Shown here in pieces: positions 37,290-55,900 of a DNA stretch of 64,000 nt. The first letter of the stretch is position 1. Each line of letters starts with the position of its first letter. A program made the position numbers and the translations under genes. The notes below the pieces were generated by a model. The model made no database searches. It saw only the letters and a program-made list of their open reading frames with translations, and was not told where the DNA came from. Origin of the DNA: Acorus gramineus. Its lineage: Eukaryota > Streptophyta > Magnoliopsida > Acorales > Acoraceae. The stretch spans positions 16,317,496 to 16,381,495 of the forward strand of contig CM060857.1 in the NCBI GenBank assembly GCA_030737835.1, read 5' to 3'.

Positions 37290-39267
37290 TGGTATCTCAT
37301 ATTTCTCACTTGTGGATATCTCTTGTACTTGAAATTTTTGTTTCCGGTGGAAGAATAAATGTGCAATCGGAGTGAATAATTTTTAAAAAAATATTTTATC
37401 TCTAATATTTATATGCTTAGTTACAAATACAGATATAAAACAAATTATAAGATCAGAAGATGGAATCACATTACCAAGCAGAAAAAAAGATGAAATCACA
37501 TGTGATTGTTCTTGTTCTATTATTGTTTTTGGATTTACTATCTCACACACACACTATAAAGATTGTTTGATGCGTTAACTTCTTTTCTTATAGTCAAAGA
37601 AAAGGAACAATTGATTTTTATGTTTCTTCATCTCCATAATCTATTCTCTTCTGAATTCTGCTTACCCAGATAATTTTTTTTATTAGCTCTTGATTTTTCT
37701 ATTTATAATTTTAATTTATTATAGGTTGCAGTTTGTATTGGGTCAGAATTTTCAAAGTGGAGAACCTCAGTACCAGCAAAAAGAAAATCTATAGTGTCAT
37801 ACAATTACATGAGTTTAGCTGAATCACCACTATTGTTCTATTCTCTCAATTTCAGACATGAGCTTTCTTCAAGGTGTAGCCAATTCGATTACAATCTTTT
37901 GACTTACTAATCAGTTTAGTAACTTTGATTAGAAGGATAATTTTTCTTTCCTAGGAATCCGGTTTTAATAGATTCTGTAGAAGAAAATTTTGACTTGGAA
38001 TGTCAAGTAAGGAACACTTGTTGGAGGATTCTTAATGTAATGTTTTTTGGTGTATTTTTTACAGGTAAATGTTGTGACTTTAACCCCTGCCCTCTTTAGT
38101 CTCTGTCACCATCCGGAGACTCTAAAATGTAGATAATGAAGTCTCCTTTGACTATCATTTTAAAGGAAATAAAAATAAAATAAATATAGACTTGATAGCT
38201 ATAGTTCTTCATGAATAATGATTTACAATCCATGATTAAGACTGAGGCATGCAAAACCTGAATAAAAGGTCTGGACAGGTCATCGGTTCCACTTTTAAAC
38301 CACTCTCACCAAATGATAACATTGAGGTTTACCTTTGACAACAACTTTTATAATAAACAAAATAAAAAAATGATGACAAATAAATTGTGGACACATCACA
38401 CAGTAAAGAAATCAAGGCTTTTGCATGATGTTTGGACGAAATATCTACCAAAACCACACACATAAGATACACATTAGTTGAAATAACACCACTTTGTGAG
38501 TCAAATAGGTCCTTGTTTTAATTTGCATGTTGAGAAGGTCAGGTGGGCAAATTATTAAATGCTAACCTACTGAAAGCCACATTAGATCAGACATCCCAAC
38601 CTGGAATAAGACATGTGAGCATCCAAACAGCCTTAAAAAGTATAGGAAATCATATATTCATAGCATTATAGATGCCATCCAGTTTAATTTTTTGAACTGA
38701 TTTTTCCATAAATAAAAAAATTAAAGATTCATTCATAAGGTGGTAGGACTTTGAGAAGTTTATGATAAACACTAAACAAGTTTATAGTGACAAGACAATA
38801 GAACTAAAATTAGGGCTGGTCAAAACATTATATCATTTTTCATTTCAGTGTATTTTTTTTTTATAAAATCAAAATCCAAAAAATTATAATCTCTTTCGCC
38901 TATAAATACTTCTTCCCCAATTAATTTTTTTTTTCTTTCCTTCTGTTTTTCCCTTTATACTTAATTGTTATTAAAATCAGTTTTTTACCTCCCAACAAGA
39001 TTCTTTTATTTGTTCAATTTGAATTTCTACAAAATATGAACACCAGTTCTAGAGCTTGGATTTCATATAGAATCCAAATTTTAAAGGAATATATTATACT
39101 TAATCATTTATGTGCTCGCTTTTGTACACCTCATACAATTTATTTATTTATTTTTATTGAAATATATATTTATCTAATAAAGTGCATACTTTAATGAATT
39201 GTATGATGCATATATTTTATCTTTGTATGACAAAATGTATAAACTCATAACAAAGTAAAATATGCAC

Positions 39268-39515
39268 TACGTGCGAGTCCCGAGTCCGGATTTAGTCAGA
39301 CCTGGCTTCGGTCAATCCATCGGTATTGAACTATACAATCTATGAATCGAATTACACAGTCAATTATTAGATACATGTGTCACTCTTCTACTAGATGATG
39401 ATGATGATGATACCGACTAAACTCAGACTTGACTGGATCTAATAATTGACTATGTAATTCGATTTTATAGGCCGTGTATTTAGACCTGATTGGATCCGGA
39501 CCCGTGAGTCACGTG
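39268..39515. mobile_element. Foldback element with inverted arms
   Basis: The left arm holds GAGTCCCGAGTCCGGATT (from about 39274) and GAATCGAATTACACAGTCAA. The right arm holds their imperfect inverses, TTGACTATGTAATTCGATTT and GATCCGGACCCGTGAGTC (to about 39510). A GAT repeat sits near the centre (about 39395-39412). It has no coding capacity. The exact ends are uncertain because no clean target duplication was found. Confidence 0.6.
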
Positions 39516-40454
39516 TCAGTTAATTAAATGTGTTGCATTAAGCGACATGCCGTCTGTACGCAGAAGTGTCTATGAGTGTAACGACGACAGATTTTTAAAA
39601 TCGATCACTTGCAAAAGGTGCTCTTATTATCCACACGACGCATGCGACAAGAGAGGTAGACAATACTATGAGTATCCCCCCCCCCTCGTGTTGCTGTTGC
39701 TGCTGCTGCTGCATGTCTTTCAGGGACCACTCTTTTTTAGGAGAGGTTCATTATTTAACTTGTTCATTCATGTCTGCCATGGTTTTCAATTTGTTTGTTG
39801 TAGCTTCTGTTCATGCATGGATCTCTATGAGTGAAATTGTGTTTGTTTTTTCTTTTCTTTCTTTTACTTTTGAGGTAGATATGAGCAGTGTTTTAAAACC
39901 TGAGCTGACTCGGTTAAAATTTCATCTATTAAATTCAATCAATCCACTGGTTGAATGACGGTTTTCAAGAAATAGCTAGGGTTTAATTTGATGAATGGTT
40001 TTTTATTCACAATATGATAAAATGTTTAATATTTTATATGATAAAATCATGTTATGATAAGTGAAAGTTTAAAAATGATTAAGATGTACTATTTGATAAT
40101 AATAATTAATATATTACTTATGTCAAGATTAAAATATTGTTAATCTACCGGTTGAATCAATGGCCTTTTAACTCAAATATATTTTTTCGGTTAAATGAAG
40201 AGTTCAGTTTTTTAAACATAACAAGGGAGCTATTTTTCTGTTTATTTGATTCTACCCAAAGTTATTCAATCAGCCCAGAAAAAATAAAAAACATGGATTC
40301 CTTGGCGTCTTTGATCTTGCTGAAGTGACATCTGTTTTGATTCACGTGGATCATGAATTTTATTGATTGCATGGTAAATGTAAGATTTTAAGTTACAGTT
40401 ACTTTAATTTACAATCCTCGCGTTTTCTATATTTGTTCTTTAATTTTCTAGGAA

Positions 40455-40490
<36 letters not shown>

Positions 40491-40496
<6 letters not shown>

Positions 40497-40750
40497 GATG
40501 AGTGATTAGGTGCAAAGTGCAGTGCACCGTATAGATAGGGGAGCACCGTGTGTCATCGCGTATGAGCCATCTGATATCGGAAATCTTGTGATTAGATGGT
40601 TCTATGTTCATTGAAAGAGTTCATTCAACTTTTACCAGTAAGAGTTGAATAGAGATAGGATTGTTCTATCGTGAGATTTGCGCGATCAGACAGTCCATTC
40701 ACAATCCGTACAAACTGTACAGGCCATATATTATCACTCATCATATAATA
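40491..40750. mobile_element. Probable MITE beside an AT microsatellite
   Basis: TAATATGATGAGTGATTA at the left (from 40491) is the inverse of TTATCACTCATCATATAATA at the right (to 40750). A pure TA repeat (40457-40492) abuts the left end. The interior is GC-richer than the flanks and non-coding. Target site and superfamily are undetermined. Confidence 0.55.
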
Positions 40751-40759
40751 TATTCGAAT

Positions 40760-41300
40760 TAAAATAATTTTGGAGAGCGTGATGCAGAACAGGTGGCCGA
40801 TGTGTTTAGGCGCGATGAACCAGAAAAGATTCATTTTGAGATTTTTAAATATTACAGAAAACCGGCTAGTAGAAATAAATGGCGTCCCGAACTCGGAATC
40901 GTCTGAAATTTTTACTGGAGGTAGATATCGAGGAGATCTTCAAAAGTTGTCGCTATGCCACAATGTGCGCTTATTTTTCCATTTTTATTATTTTTTGGCC
41001 CTCAAAATAGCATTTTTGCTATTTTTAGTAACTTTTTAGATTATGCTCATCTTTTTCATAATAACTCGGATTTAACTGAAATGAAATCCAAAAATCTTCT
41101 AGGATTCTTTAGAGTTAGTTATAATAAATTTTTATTTTTATTTTAATATAAAAGGGAGATTTGTAATTTAAGATTAGCAGTTTTATTAATATATTTTTTA
41201 GTTTTATTTTTCTATTGAGAATTGTGATTTGTTGAAGGACCTCAATGCTGATTGGATCTTTATTTTAGTTTTTTGCCGCGTTATAGCGTAACCGCATACA
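40760..41300 (+). mobile_element. Possible LTR relic (uncertain)
   Basis: A GC-richer patch (about 40770-40960) is followed by T-rich sequence with a TATA-like TTAATATAAAAGGGAG near 41144-41159. This has the general look of the promoter part of a plant Ty3-type LTR. No partner LTR, primer-binding site or internal coding region was found, so it could be a solo LTR fragment or unrelated sequence. Confidence 0.22.
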
Positions 41301-41981
41301 ATAAAAAGAAGTGTAGTGATACTGTAAGAATTCCAATTAATAAAATGAATTTAGAATATAAGGTTTTCTCAAGTTTAAAAAAGGCAAAAAAAGAAAGAAG
41401 AAAAGAGTTGATCATTTATTACAAATTATTTTCAGTTTTTCACTCAACATTGACCATGGGTTAATTCTATCATTGTATAGTTTTGTTAGCTCCATGTCAT
41501 TTTAACATGTCTTTTTTCCTAGCCAGTAAAAACCCATATTTAACCCATATTTTATAATGAGCGTGTATGCATTCATACAAAGATATATTCATTAATTATT
41601 ATATATCATTTTTTTATTATAAAGCTCCCTCCATTAGTTCAAATGTTCAACCACTTCAATTGTCCGACAATGACTCAATGTTTTGTCACTCGCACATAAT
41701 CATAATTCATAAACATATAATATAATCAAAGTCTCTCATTTTTGGATCCAATACTTGTTATTGCTTGATAAAAAATATATATATATAAAAAAGACGTAAC
41801 GGGTAACAGACACATGTTTCATTCAAAATGGGTCCACGAATAGTTTCAAAACTGTTGAAGTCTTGGTTAGGAAAAAATGGTACTGTCAATGGTATTTATA
41901 TTATGTCAAACTATGTTCATCTAGTGTTGTGTGATGACCAGGGCATCAGTACTGATGGTCCAACCCAATCAATAATTTTTT

Positions 41982-42219
41982 GAGTGATCGATCCTTTCTT
42001 TTTTCATATTTAGGTTTTAGTCTCCAGATTTAAATGATAGTTCCTTTTTAGTCCCTAAGAGGGACCTATCCATAAATTATTTAATTTACTTTTTAGTCCC
42101 TGTGAAGGACCTATCCATGAATTATCCTTTAAATCGGGGGACTAAAACTTAAATACGAAGAAGGGAGAGATCGATCACTAAATATGATGGTTTGTGGGGA
42201 CTTAAAACTAAAAATCCCC
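41982..42219. mobile_element. Foldback MITE, family A, copy 2 (inverted)
   Basis: Read on the minus strand it begins GGGGATTTTTAGTTTTAAGT and then follows copy 1 (16945-17213) closely along its length, at roughly 90 percent identity by eye. Relative to copy 1 it is inverted. About 36 bp of the end at 41982 are missing, so it is 3'-truncated in that reading. Confidence 0.8.
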
Positions 42220-42430
42220 TTTTATAATTTTATCCATCTACCCTGATTTTCTATTTATTCATTATCCATGTAATGTTCTTCTTTATCTTAGTTATTGGAT
42301 TTTAAAGAACATTTATAAACCAAGAAATTAATATTTTTGGATATCATGATGTTGGGTATTGTAATACTTGTACATGTAACCCATTTTTACCTTTGGATTG
42401 TCTTAGGCATAGTTTGTGCATTTCTTTTAA

Positions 42431-42939
42431 GGAAAAAATCTATATAACACCCTATAAACTGATTGAAATCCATAGAACCTCCTGACTTTTCTTAAAATAT
42501 ATATAACCCTCTGAAAATACTTTAGTAAATTCAAATAACCCCCTGAAAAATATTTACATTTACAGATTATGAATATTTTTTTAATATTATATTTGGTTAA
42601 CTCTGGTAGAAAACACAGTATACCAAAAAAATCTACGATGTGTTAAAAATGTGAAAAATCTTCTATAAATAATTATTTTACCTCTCCAGATAGAGTTTTA
42701 TAATATATTCAGAGAGGGTAAAATCGTCATTTTTATATGATTTTTTGTTTTTTTAACCCATTGTAGTAATTTTTTAGTATATCGTATTTTCAATCAGGAT
42801 TAACTAAATAACATATGTGTAAAATATTCATCAACGATTAACAAAAAATTTATTCAGGGGGCTATTTAGATTTAATAGGTGTTTTTAGGGGGTTATATGG
42901 ATTTTAATCAGATTTCACGGGGTTGTATGGATTTTTCCC
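42431..42939. mobile_element. Long foldback Mutator-like MITE with 9-bp target duplication
   Basis: The left end GGAAAAAATCTATATAACAC and the right end TTGTATGGATTTTTCCC are inverse repeats, and the similarity runs inward through most of each half (TTGAAATCCATAG against ATGGATTTTAATCAG). The exact 9-bp repeat TTCTTTTAA flanks it at 42422-42430 and 42940-42948. About 509 bp, non-coding, with long inverted ends and a 9-bp duplication: this fits a Mutator-derived MITE. Confidence 0.82.
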
Positions 42940-44198
42940 TTCTTTTAAATATTAATTTTTTTAAAATGAAATATGTGTTTATATAAAAGAGATATAAGTG
43001 GGAGTGATTCTACAATGTTAAAATTACTAAATCTATAACACTGAGTAAAAGAAAATTGTACAAAAAAAAATTGTACAAAATCTCAATTCATCTCTTAAAT
43101 GAAATAGTCAGTCATTTTTTTAGCACAAAAATGGTAGTATATAAATAAAGATATTCTCTATTTCTTTGTTATCAAATTATACTAGAGTATTTTTCAATTT
43201 TATGTAATATGATTTTATCGGATGCTACAATCTTTGGTTTTCAAGAATCACTTCCAACATTACTGTCATTTTTAATTTTCTTGATATTGCAATAATGATT
43301 TTTTTTTAGATTTATATTTTCCATTTGAATAAAATTAAAAGATGATGGATAAATGGTAAAAATAGTGTAAATGAAATTATTTAATAAAACAAACATGTAG
43401 TATATAAGATAGTAGAGGAAGTTAATAAGTTTGTTTCAAATATATGACCATTCACTTACTACCAAAATAAAAATAGTGGAACAAAGAGGGTGCAAGTTAT
43501 TGAGTTCTCCTTTTCATTGAAAAGGAAAATCATGACTTCTTTGATATGCTAATCAAATCTTGCAAACAGTTTATACAAGCTTATAAAGCAATTATAAAAT
43601 GATACATAGAACCAAATTACATGAAAATTTAGTAAATTAAAGCATTTTGTGTAACAGAAAAAAAATATAATCATACATATAAATCCCACGTGAGATTGGC
43701 TTTTTTACTAAAATCATGAGTTATTTCTCACACTATAAATCCACAATTTTTAAAACTAATATTGTATTTCTCATACTATATACATAAAATACTTGCACAT
43801 TATAAATGTATATATATAACAAATAATTATTTAAAAAAACTAAGATTGGCTTATTTCGTGCTAATCCGGCGGGGGGGGTCCCAAAATTCGCGGTGAATGG
43901 TCGGTGGAATCAGGGACCACAATAGAAAAAAGTTCAAGAAAGTGTACCAAACTGTAATAACCACAATCACGGGCCGAGGACTTTTTTGGTATTTCAAGCC
44001 CACATCGCCCCGAATGCGACGCTTCGCCCCTCGTTTTTTTTTTTTTTTTTTCGATTAAAACAAATCCGATTTAAAATATTCATCCCAACTAATTATTATC
44101 ATGCAATAATAATCAATTAAAAATTTTCATTTTGTCTTAAAAAAATCTTCACCTGCTTTTTTTTCTTCTCTCTCTTCATCTCCTTCGTTTCAGACATT

Positions 44199-44222
44199 CT
44201 CTCTCTCTCTCTCTCTCTCTCT
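44199..44222 (+). repeat. (TC)n tract in the probable CK1-like leader
   Basis: Twelve TC units lie about 700 bp before the kinase start codon, in a position typical of plant 5' leaders. The leader between here and 44896 contains short upstream frames (for example ATG at 44474) and possible splice sites, so a leader intron is likely but cannot be fixed from sequence alone. Confidence 0.8.
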
Positions 44223-44896
44223 TCAAAGCCTTCGCAAAAATCTAGAGAAGTTGAAAAAAGAAAGAATTTCTTTTGGGGACAAATTCGTCCTTTTTTTGCT
44301 TTATCTCTTTCAGATCTACAATCGGAGCTCTCAATTTCTCCAAATGTTACTTCTTTGGGCCGAAATTTGTCCGCATTGATCTGATTGTGTCTTTTATGTA
44401 GAATCGGCTTCCTTCGGATGTTATTTTGGTGCGTTTTGGATCTCCGGGCGTGAAAAGTCGAGTTCTTGATTGATGGGGAGGCGATTTTGCGGTTTTAGGG
44501 GTTTTGGTTTGATTCGCTTATGTTCATCTGGTGTTTTGGATCGTGTTGTTTGAAATCGGTGGAAATCGGGATGGCTGTTGAGTTTCTCGCATGAGATTGA
44601 GGTCCAGTGGTTCTGTTTGGGCGTAATGTAGGTGTTTTAGGGCTTGGAATTGATTGATGAGGTGCTTCTTTTTATTGATTTGGGTAAAATTTTAAGCTTT
44701 CCTTTCTTTTAGGGTTTGGAATTGGTTGGAGAGGGAAATTTATGGAATGGAAGTAAATTGAAATTCCTGGATGTTAAATATCTGGATGTCAAGTTATTCT
44801 GATACTTAATCGGTGGATATTTTGGTGGGAAGTTTAGATTACCTTGAAAAGGTTATATTTTCTCACCTGTGGGGGTGAATCTGGTTGAATTTCATC

Positions 44897-51511
<6,615 letters not shown>

Positions 51512-52935
51512 AACATCAACATTGACACAAAAAAACCACTTATGGGAAGACATTGCTTCTCTCTCTCTTGCTTTGTCTCTTACTCATCTCATAATTTTAT
51601 GAGTTGCCTGTTGTTCAGAAATTGTTGTTCTGTGCTATGAGAAGAAAAAAAAAAGGATTTATGCATTTTATTGATGTCCCTGGAACATTGGTTGTCGAGC
51701 CCTTTGGTCATTATGTAATCCTTGCACTCTTTGAAGATAAAGAAAATGAAAGAAACATAAGGGAAGAAAAGAAAAGAAAAAAAAAACCGCAATGGGGGAG
51801 GATTTGGCAATACATTTTAGACTTCATTTTTGTAAATCCTGCTGTAGTTCAATGCTATGCATTATTGAATCAGCTTGAACTGATATTTATAGTTTTGCAA
51901 CAGACATTATATTATATGCTGATTCAGTGGAAAATGTTACATATAGTTATTCGTGCAAGAGTTTTTCTGGTCATATTCCTGCAAGGGCTTTTCTGATCTG
52001 AATATGGTACGATTTATTAACAAAAACCAAAAACAAAGATAATACCTCACTACAAAAAGTTATATCACAAAAAGTGAATAACAAATATTCACTCCTTATA
52101 AAATCATGACACCACTTTCTCTATTATGCCTTCACTCTCCAATGTATACAAAGTTATTTGCGTTCCAAGAACAATTAACAATTAATAATGATGCACCTTA
52201 TCCCTATTTGCAGTTCTTTTATTCGCCTGAGAAAATTTTTGCGTGGTCATCCAAACGATCAAGAAGGTATATTGTTTTGCTTTTGATTTATTCATTATTT
52301 GATAAAGTGTTTCGTGTTATGGTATTTTCTTTTCACTTATGTGCACGTGAAGAGAGTTAATCTTTCTTCATCACATGCACATAAATTAAAAGAAAAAGTA
52401 ATCAGGACTATGTAATGTGTGCATGTTGCATGGGTCGTTGCAACAACTGAATGTAACAGGTTCCTTTAGAAACTGTTACACACAATCTTTTTTATATAAT
52501 TACATATATCTGTTGGCCGTATGTAATCACATTAACAAGTGCTTTGTTAAATTATTTTATATATTTTTATATAAATACGTTCATCTTAGAATATCTATAG
52601 TTTATTTTTTACAAAAATATATATATTATATATATCTTATTAAATATAATAATAACAATACATATACTAAAAAATCAAAACAGTTTTAAGCAGCATTTGA
52701 GGCTGTAGGGGCTTATAGGTTCACAAATGACGTTCCCGTTAAAACATGGCCCGGCCCACGCACGATGCCAGTCGATCCGGCCCATTCTACAGCTGTAACC
52801 CCTTCACAGCTTCTCCAACTGTCCGTGTTCAATCAGGTCGTCTCGTTCATTTCTGCTCGAACCAAAAATGGAAAACCTAAAGACCACCCTCTGTTCTTCA
52901 GAACCCTAAATTCTCTTCGAAAAACGACGGCGTAG
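51512..52935. other. Intergenic: CK1-like 3' UTR and exportin-4 promoter
   Basis: Both flanking genes read rightward. The first part is the kinase 3' UTR. The middle (52370-52690) is very AT-rich. The last about 200 bp is GC-richer and should hold the exportin-4 promoter and leader. No other gene is recognised; the open frames here are AT-rich noise. Confidence 0.6.
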
Positions 52936-55900
52936 ATGATGTCGTCGTTCGGAAGAGGAGCTTCGGAGGCCGAGCTCTCGCAGCTCCAGTCGACCATGGA
53001 AGCGATCGAAGTGGCTTGCTTTTCGATTCAGGTCCACCTCTATTTCCTTCCCCCCCATGAGAGTACATGTTGCTTCTTGATTTCTTTGGAGTTCAAACGG
53101 TTTCGGGAGAACTTTTTGCGTATCGGTTCGATCTGTAAATCGTCGTGCATGTCGTTTTAATATCCGATCTTCAATGTTTATAATGGATCGCATATCGCCA
53201 TTTGGTCCTTTATTGCTTATGTATGTGATTGTTTTGCTTCATGACCTAGCATTTGAGATTCCTATTTCGCGGACCTTTTTTTTTCCAGAGTTATATGGAC
53301 GTACCAGCGGCTGAGGCAACTATTCAAGCTTTTCGTCGGTCTCCACAGCCGTATCAGTTGTGCCGGTTCATACTTGGTATATTTGATTCGCAATTTCGAT
53401 TTTGTTCTATCTAATTCTCGGAGTAGGTTGTTGTGTGATCTTGATTTGTTCATATGTCTAACTAATTAAAATTTATGATTGTGGGGTATAGTGGCTAATC
53501 GTTAGTGGATATTGGGATTGGTGGGGAGTTAACTTGTGTTCTGTGCGACAATCAAATGAATTAGCTGGGGAAAGGCAGGTCCTTGTGCTCCAAGTTAACT
53601 CCAAGTGGTGAACCTTTATTGAAGTTTATTCTCAAAACAAAGAGAAGTTCAAAATTTCACTCCCCTTGGTACAGATGTGGAAGCTTTGCTAATCACTGAT
53701 ACATTACCTGCATCATAGTTTTAAATGTGGTCGCATGTGCTGTTCGAACGATATGATTGAACATGGCGTGCCATCTGTATCAGTGTTCCGTTTCTTTGCA
53801 ATTTTTTCACAATTTTTTGGCACACGTCGGTATTGAGCTGTTAGCGTTATAGGCTTCCAAAAAGTGCATGTCAGTTCAAGCAGTAGTTAGGGGACATCCA
53901 ACAACCATGGCAAGAAGAGAATTTAAAGTTTTTGGATGCCATCATTTAAATGGACACAGCTTAGAGTGACAATTTTGTCATCTGTTTGAACATACTGTTT
54001 GGATGAATTTTAAAAATAGCTGTTACTAGCTGTTAATATAACTTCTGTTCTGGCTATTATAAGATCACTTTGGTTTTGGAGGATTTACTATAAGTAAAGG
54101 TCCAAACAATCATCAAATTACATCACATTAATTTCTAATCTCTCAAACATATCTACTTACACAAGACAGTCCCGTAAAGTTCTCTCATATTCTCTGCTCT
54201 TCAAGTGCTCAAATTGTTTACGAAAAGGTAAAGGTTTCTTGAGATTTTTGAAGTAGTTTCTGAAGATTATGCATATTGTACATGTGTGATAGAATGTCCA
54301 TCCAAACTCCATGGAAACCCTTGTAAGAATGTGACCCATTTAGATATGAATATGGACATGTAGTGATTAATGTTTCATTTCATTGTTTGGTTCATGAAAT
54401 GGTACGTTGGAATAGTGAACAAATTAAGTATAAACTAATTAAGTGTTCAACTCCCATGACTATCCATTGAATAATACACAATGTATAAAGAGTAATTGTG
54501 TGTATCCCATTAAGTGGTACATAATGTATGTACATTTTCATTAAGTGATAGACAATGTATATACATCTCTTTAAAGTGGTACACAATGTATGGAATAATT
54601 GTGTACATGTATAGCCATTGGAATGAAGAAAATATTCAATGTCTTTGTATTCCCAACACCCACCCATTATTAGATACATTCCCAAAAACATTTAGTAGGT
54701 TCATTGGATTCTTCAATGGGTTTTAAGAATCCAATTTATGTTTGAGTGTGGGAGGGTTCCCCCTCTCCATCTATAAAAGGGAGTGGACTCCCAACCCATT
54801 TGTCATGTCTCACAACATCTTGTGTTTGCACAAGCAAGAGTAAGTCCACTCCATAGAGAGATAGGAGAGTGAAGAATCCTTCTATTCTTCTTCAAGTCCT
54901 TGTACCAAAAGAAGACTACTTACCATGGAGAAAGGTTTGTATATGTGTGTGTGTATATATATATATGTATATATACTATAATGATTCCGCATGACAGAAA
55001 TATATGATTATAGTATTCGCAAACATGTTAATCAAGATTCTAAGTGCTATTATGATTTATTTTACATGTGGTATCAGAGCGTGGTTGTGATTTTCATGTT
55101 TTTCGGATTATAAGATTGTTTTTGAAAGTTTAAGCATGTCTTTCTCCATATTTGATAAGTTTTTCCATCCACATAATGTTAGTGACTATCCATATTGTTT
55201 ATTGTACATTATTGATAAATTGTATAAATGAAAAAATAACTATGGAATTTTGAAGTAAAAGTGGATATATTTAAATTTGAATATATAGGTTGTGACTTTC
55301 TTGCCTTATGCTTTTATCATTGAGAAAGTATTTATGTTAGATCTATCATATTATATTTTATTATTTATGATTATATGTTTATAAAATGGAATAGTTTGGT
55401 AGTCACCAAAGTGGCCCAACCATAAAATTTTATAAACATATATTATATGAAGATAGATTAACAATTTCTATTTAGGAAGTTGTAGATTGACCCAAAGGTG
55501 GATCTATAACTAAATAATTAGAAATTGGAATAAGACAATTTTTATGCACCCATAATCAGATTTTATTTTTGTTGCCCAAAGGTCAAAAGTCTATCAGATT
55601 ATGGATAATGTCATCAATTAGTCTTATTCATTATGTGAAATAAAAAAAAAAAAAAATGGAACGCTTTGTATGTCATGACTCGGCCCAAAGGAAGAGATCA
55701 TGATGATACTATTTGTTCATAATTATAATTGTGCAAACTAATTGGTGAGTATTTTAATCTTATTTCAGTACCTGTTACTCCTTCTCTTCATGCGCATGCT
55801 TCGTCTGTTCCCGTTCTCGATGGATCGAACTTTTCAGATTGGAATGAGCAGATACAGTTCACCCTTGGTGTTCTGGATCTAGATTTGGCTCTCCAAACTG

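Larger units (their letters stand above)
34559..44896. other. Gene-free interval rich in small DNA transposons
   Basis: About 10 kb between the PPR gene and the CK1-like start codon. The first few hundred bases are the PPR 3' UTR and the last about 700 bases (from near 44190) the kinase leader. Between them lie nested hAT-like elements (36376-37289), foldback elements (39268-39515, 40491-40750, 41982-42219, 42431-42939), a possible LTR relic (40760-41300) and simple repeats: GT then TA at 35404-35444, TA at 40457-40492, C10 at 39676-39685. Open frames here, such as 39547-39834, are low-complexity or match nothing. No gene is recognised. Confidence 0.65.

Noticed and set aside
39547-39834. 95-codon frame with C-rich and Leu/Cys-rich content
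   Set aside because: It is built on a C run and a TGC repeat, overlaps another frame of equal quality, and has no splice or family evidence.
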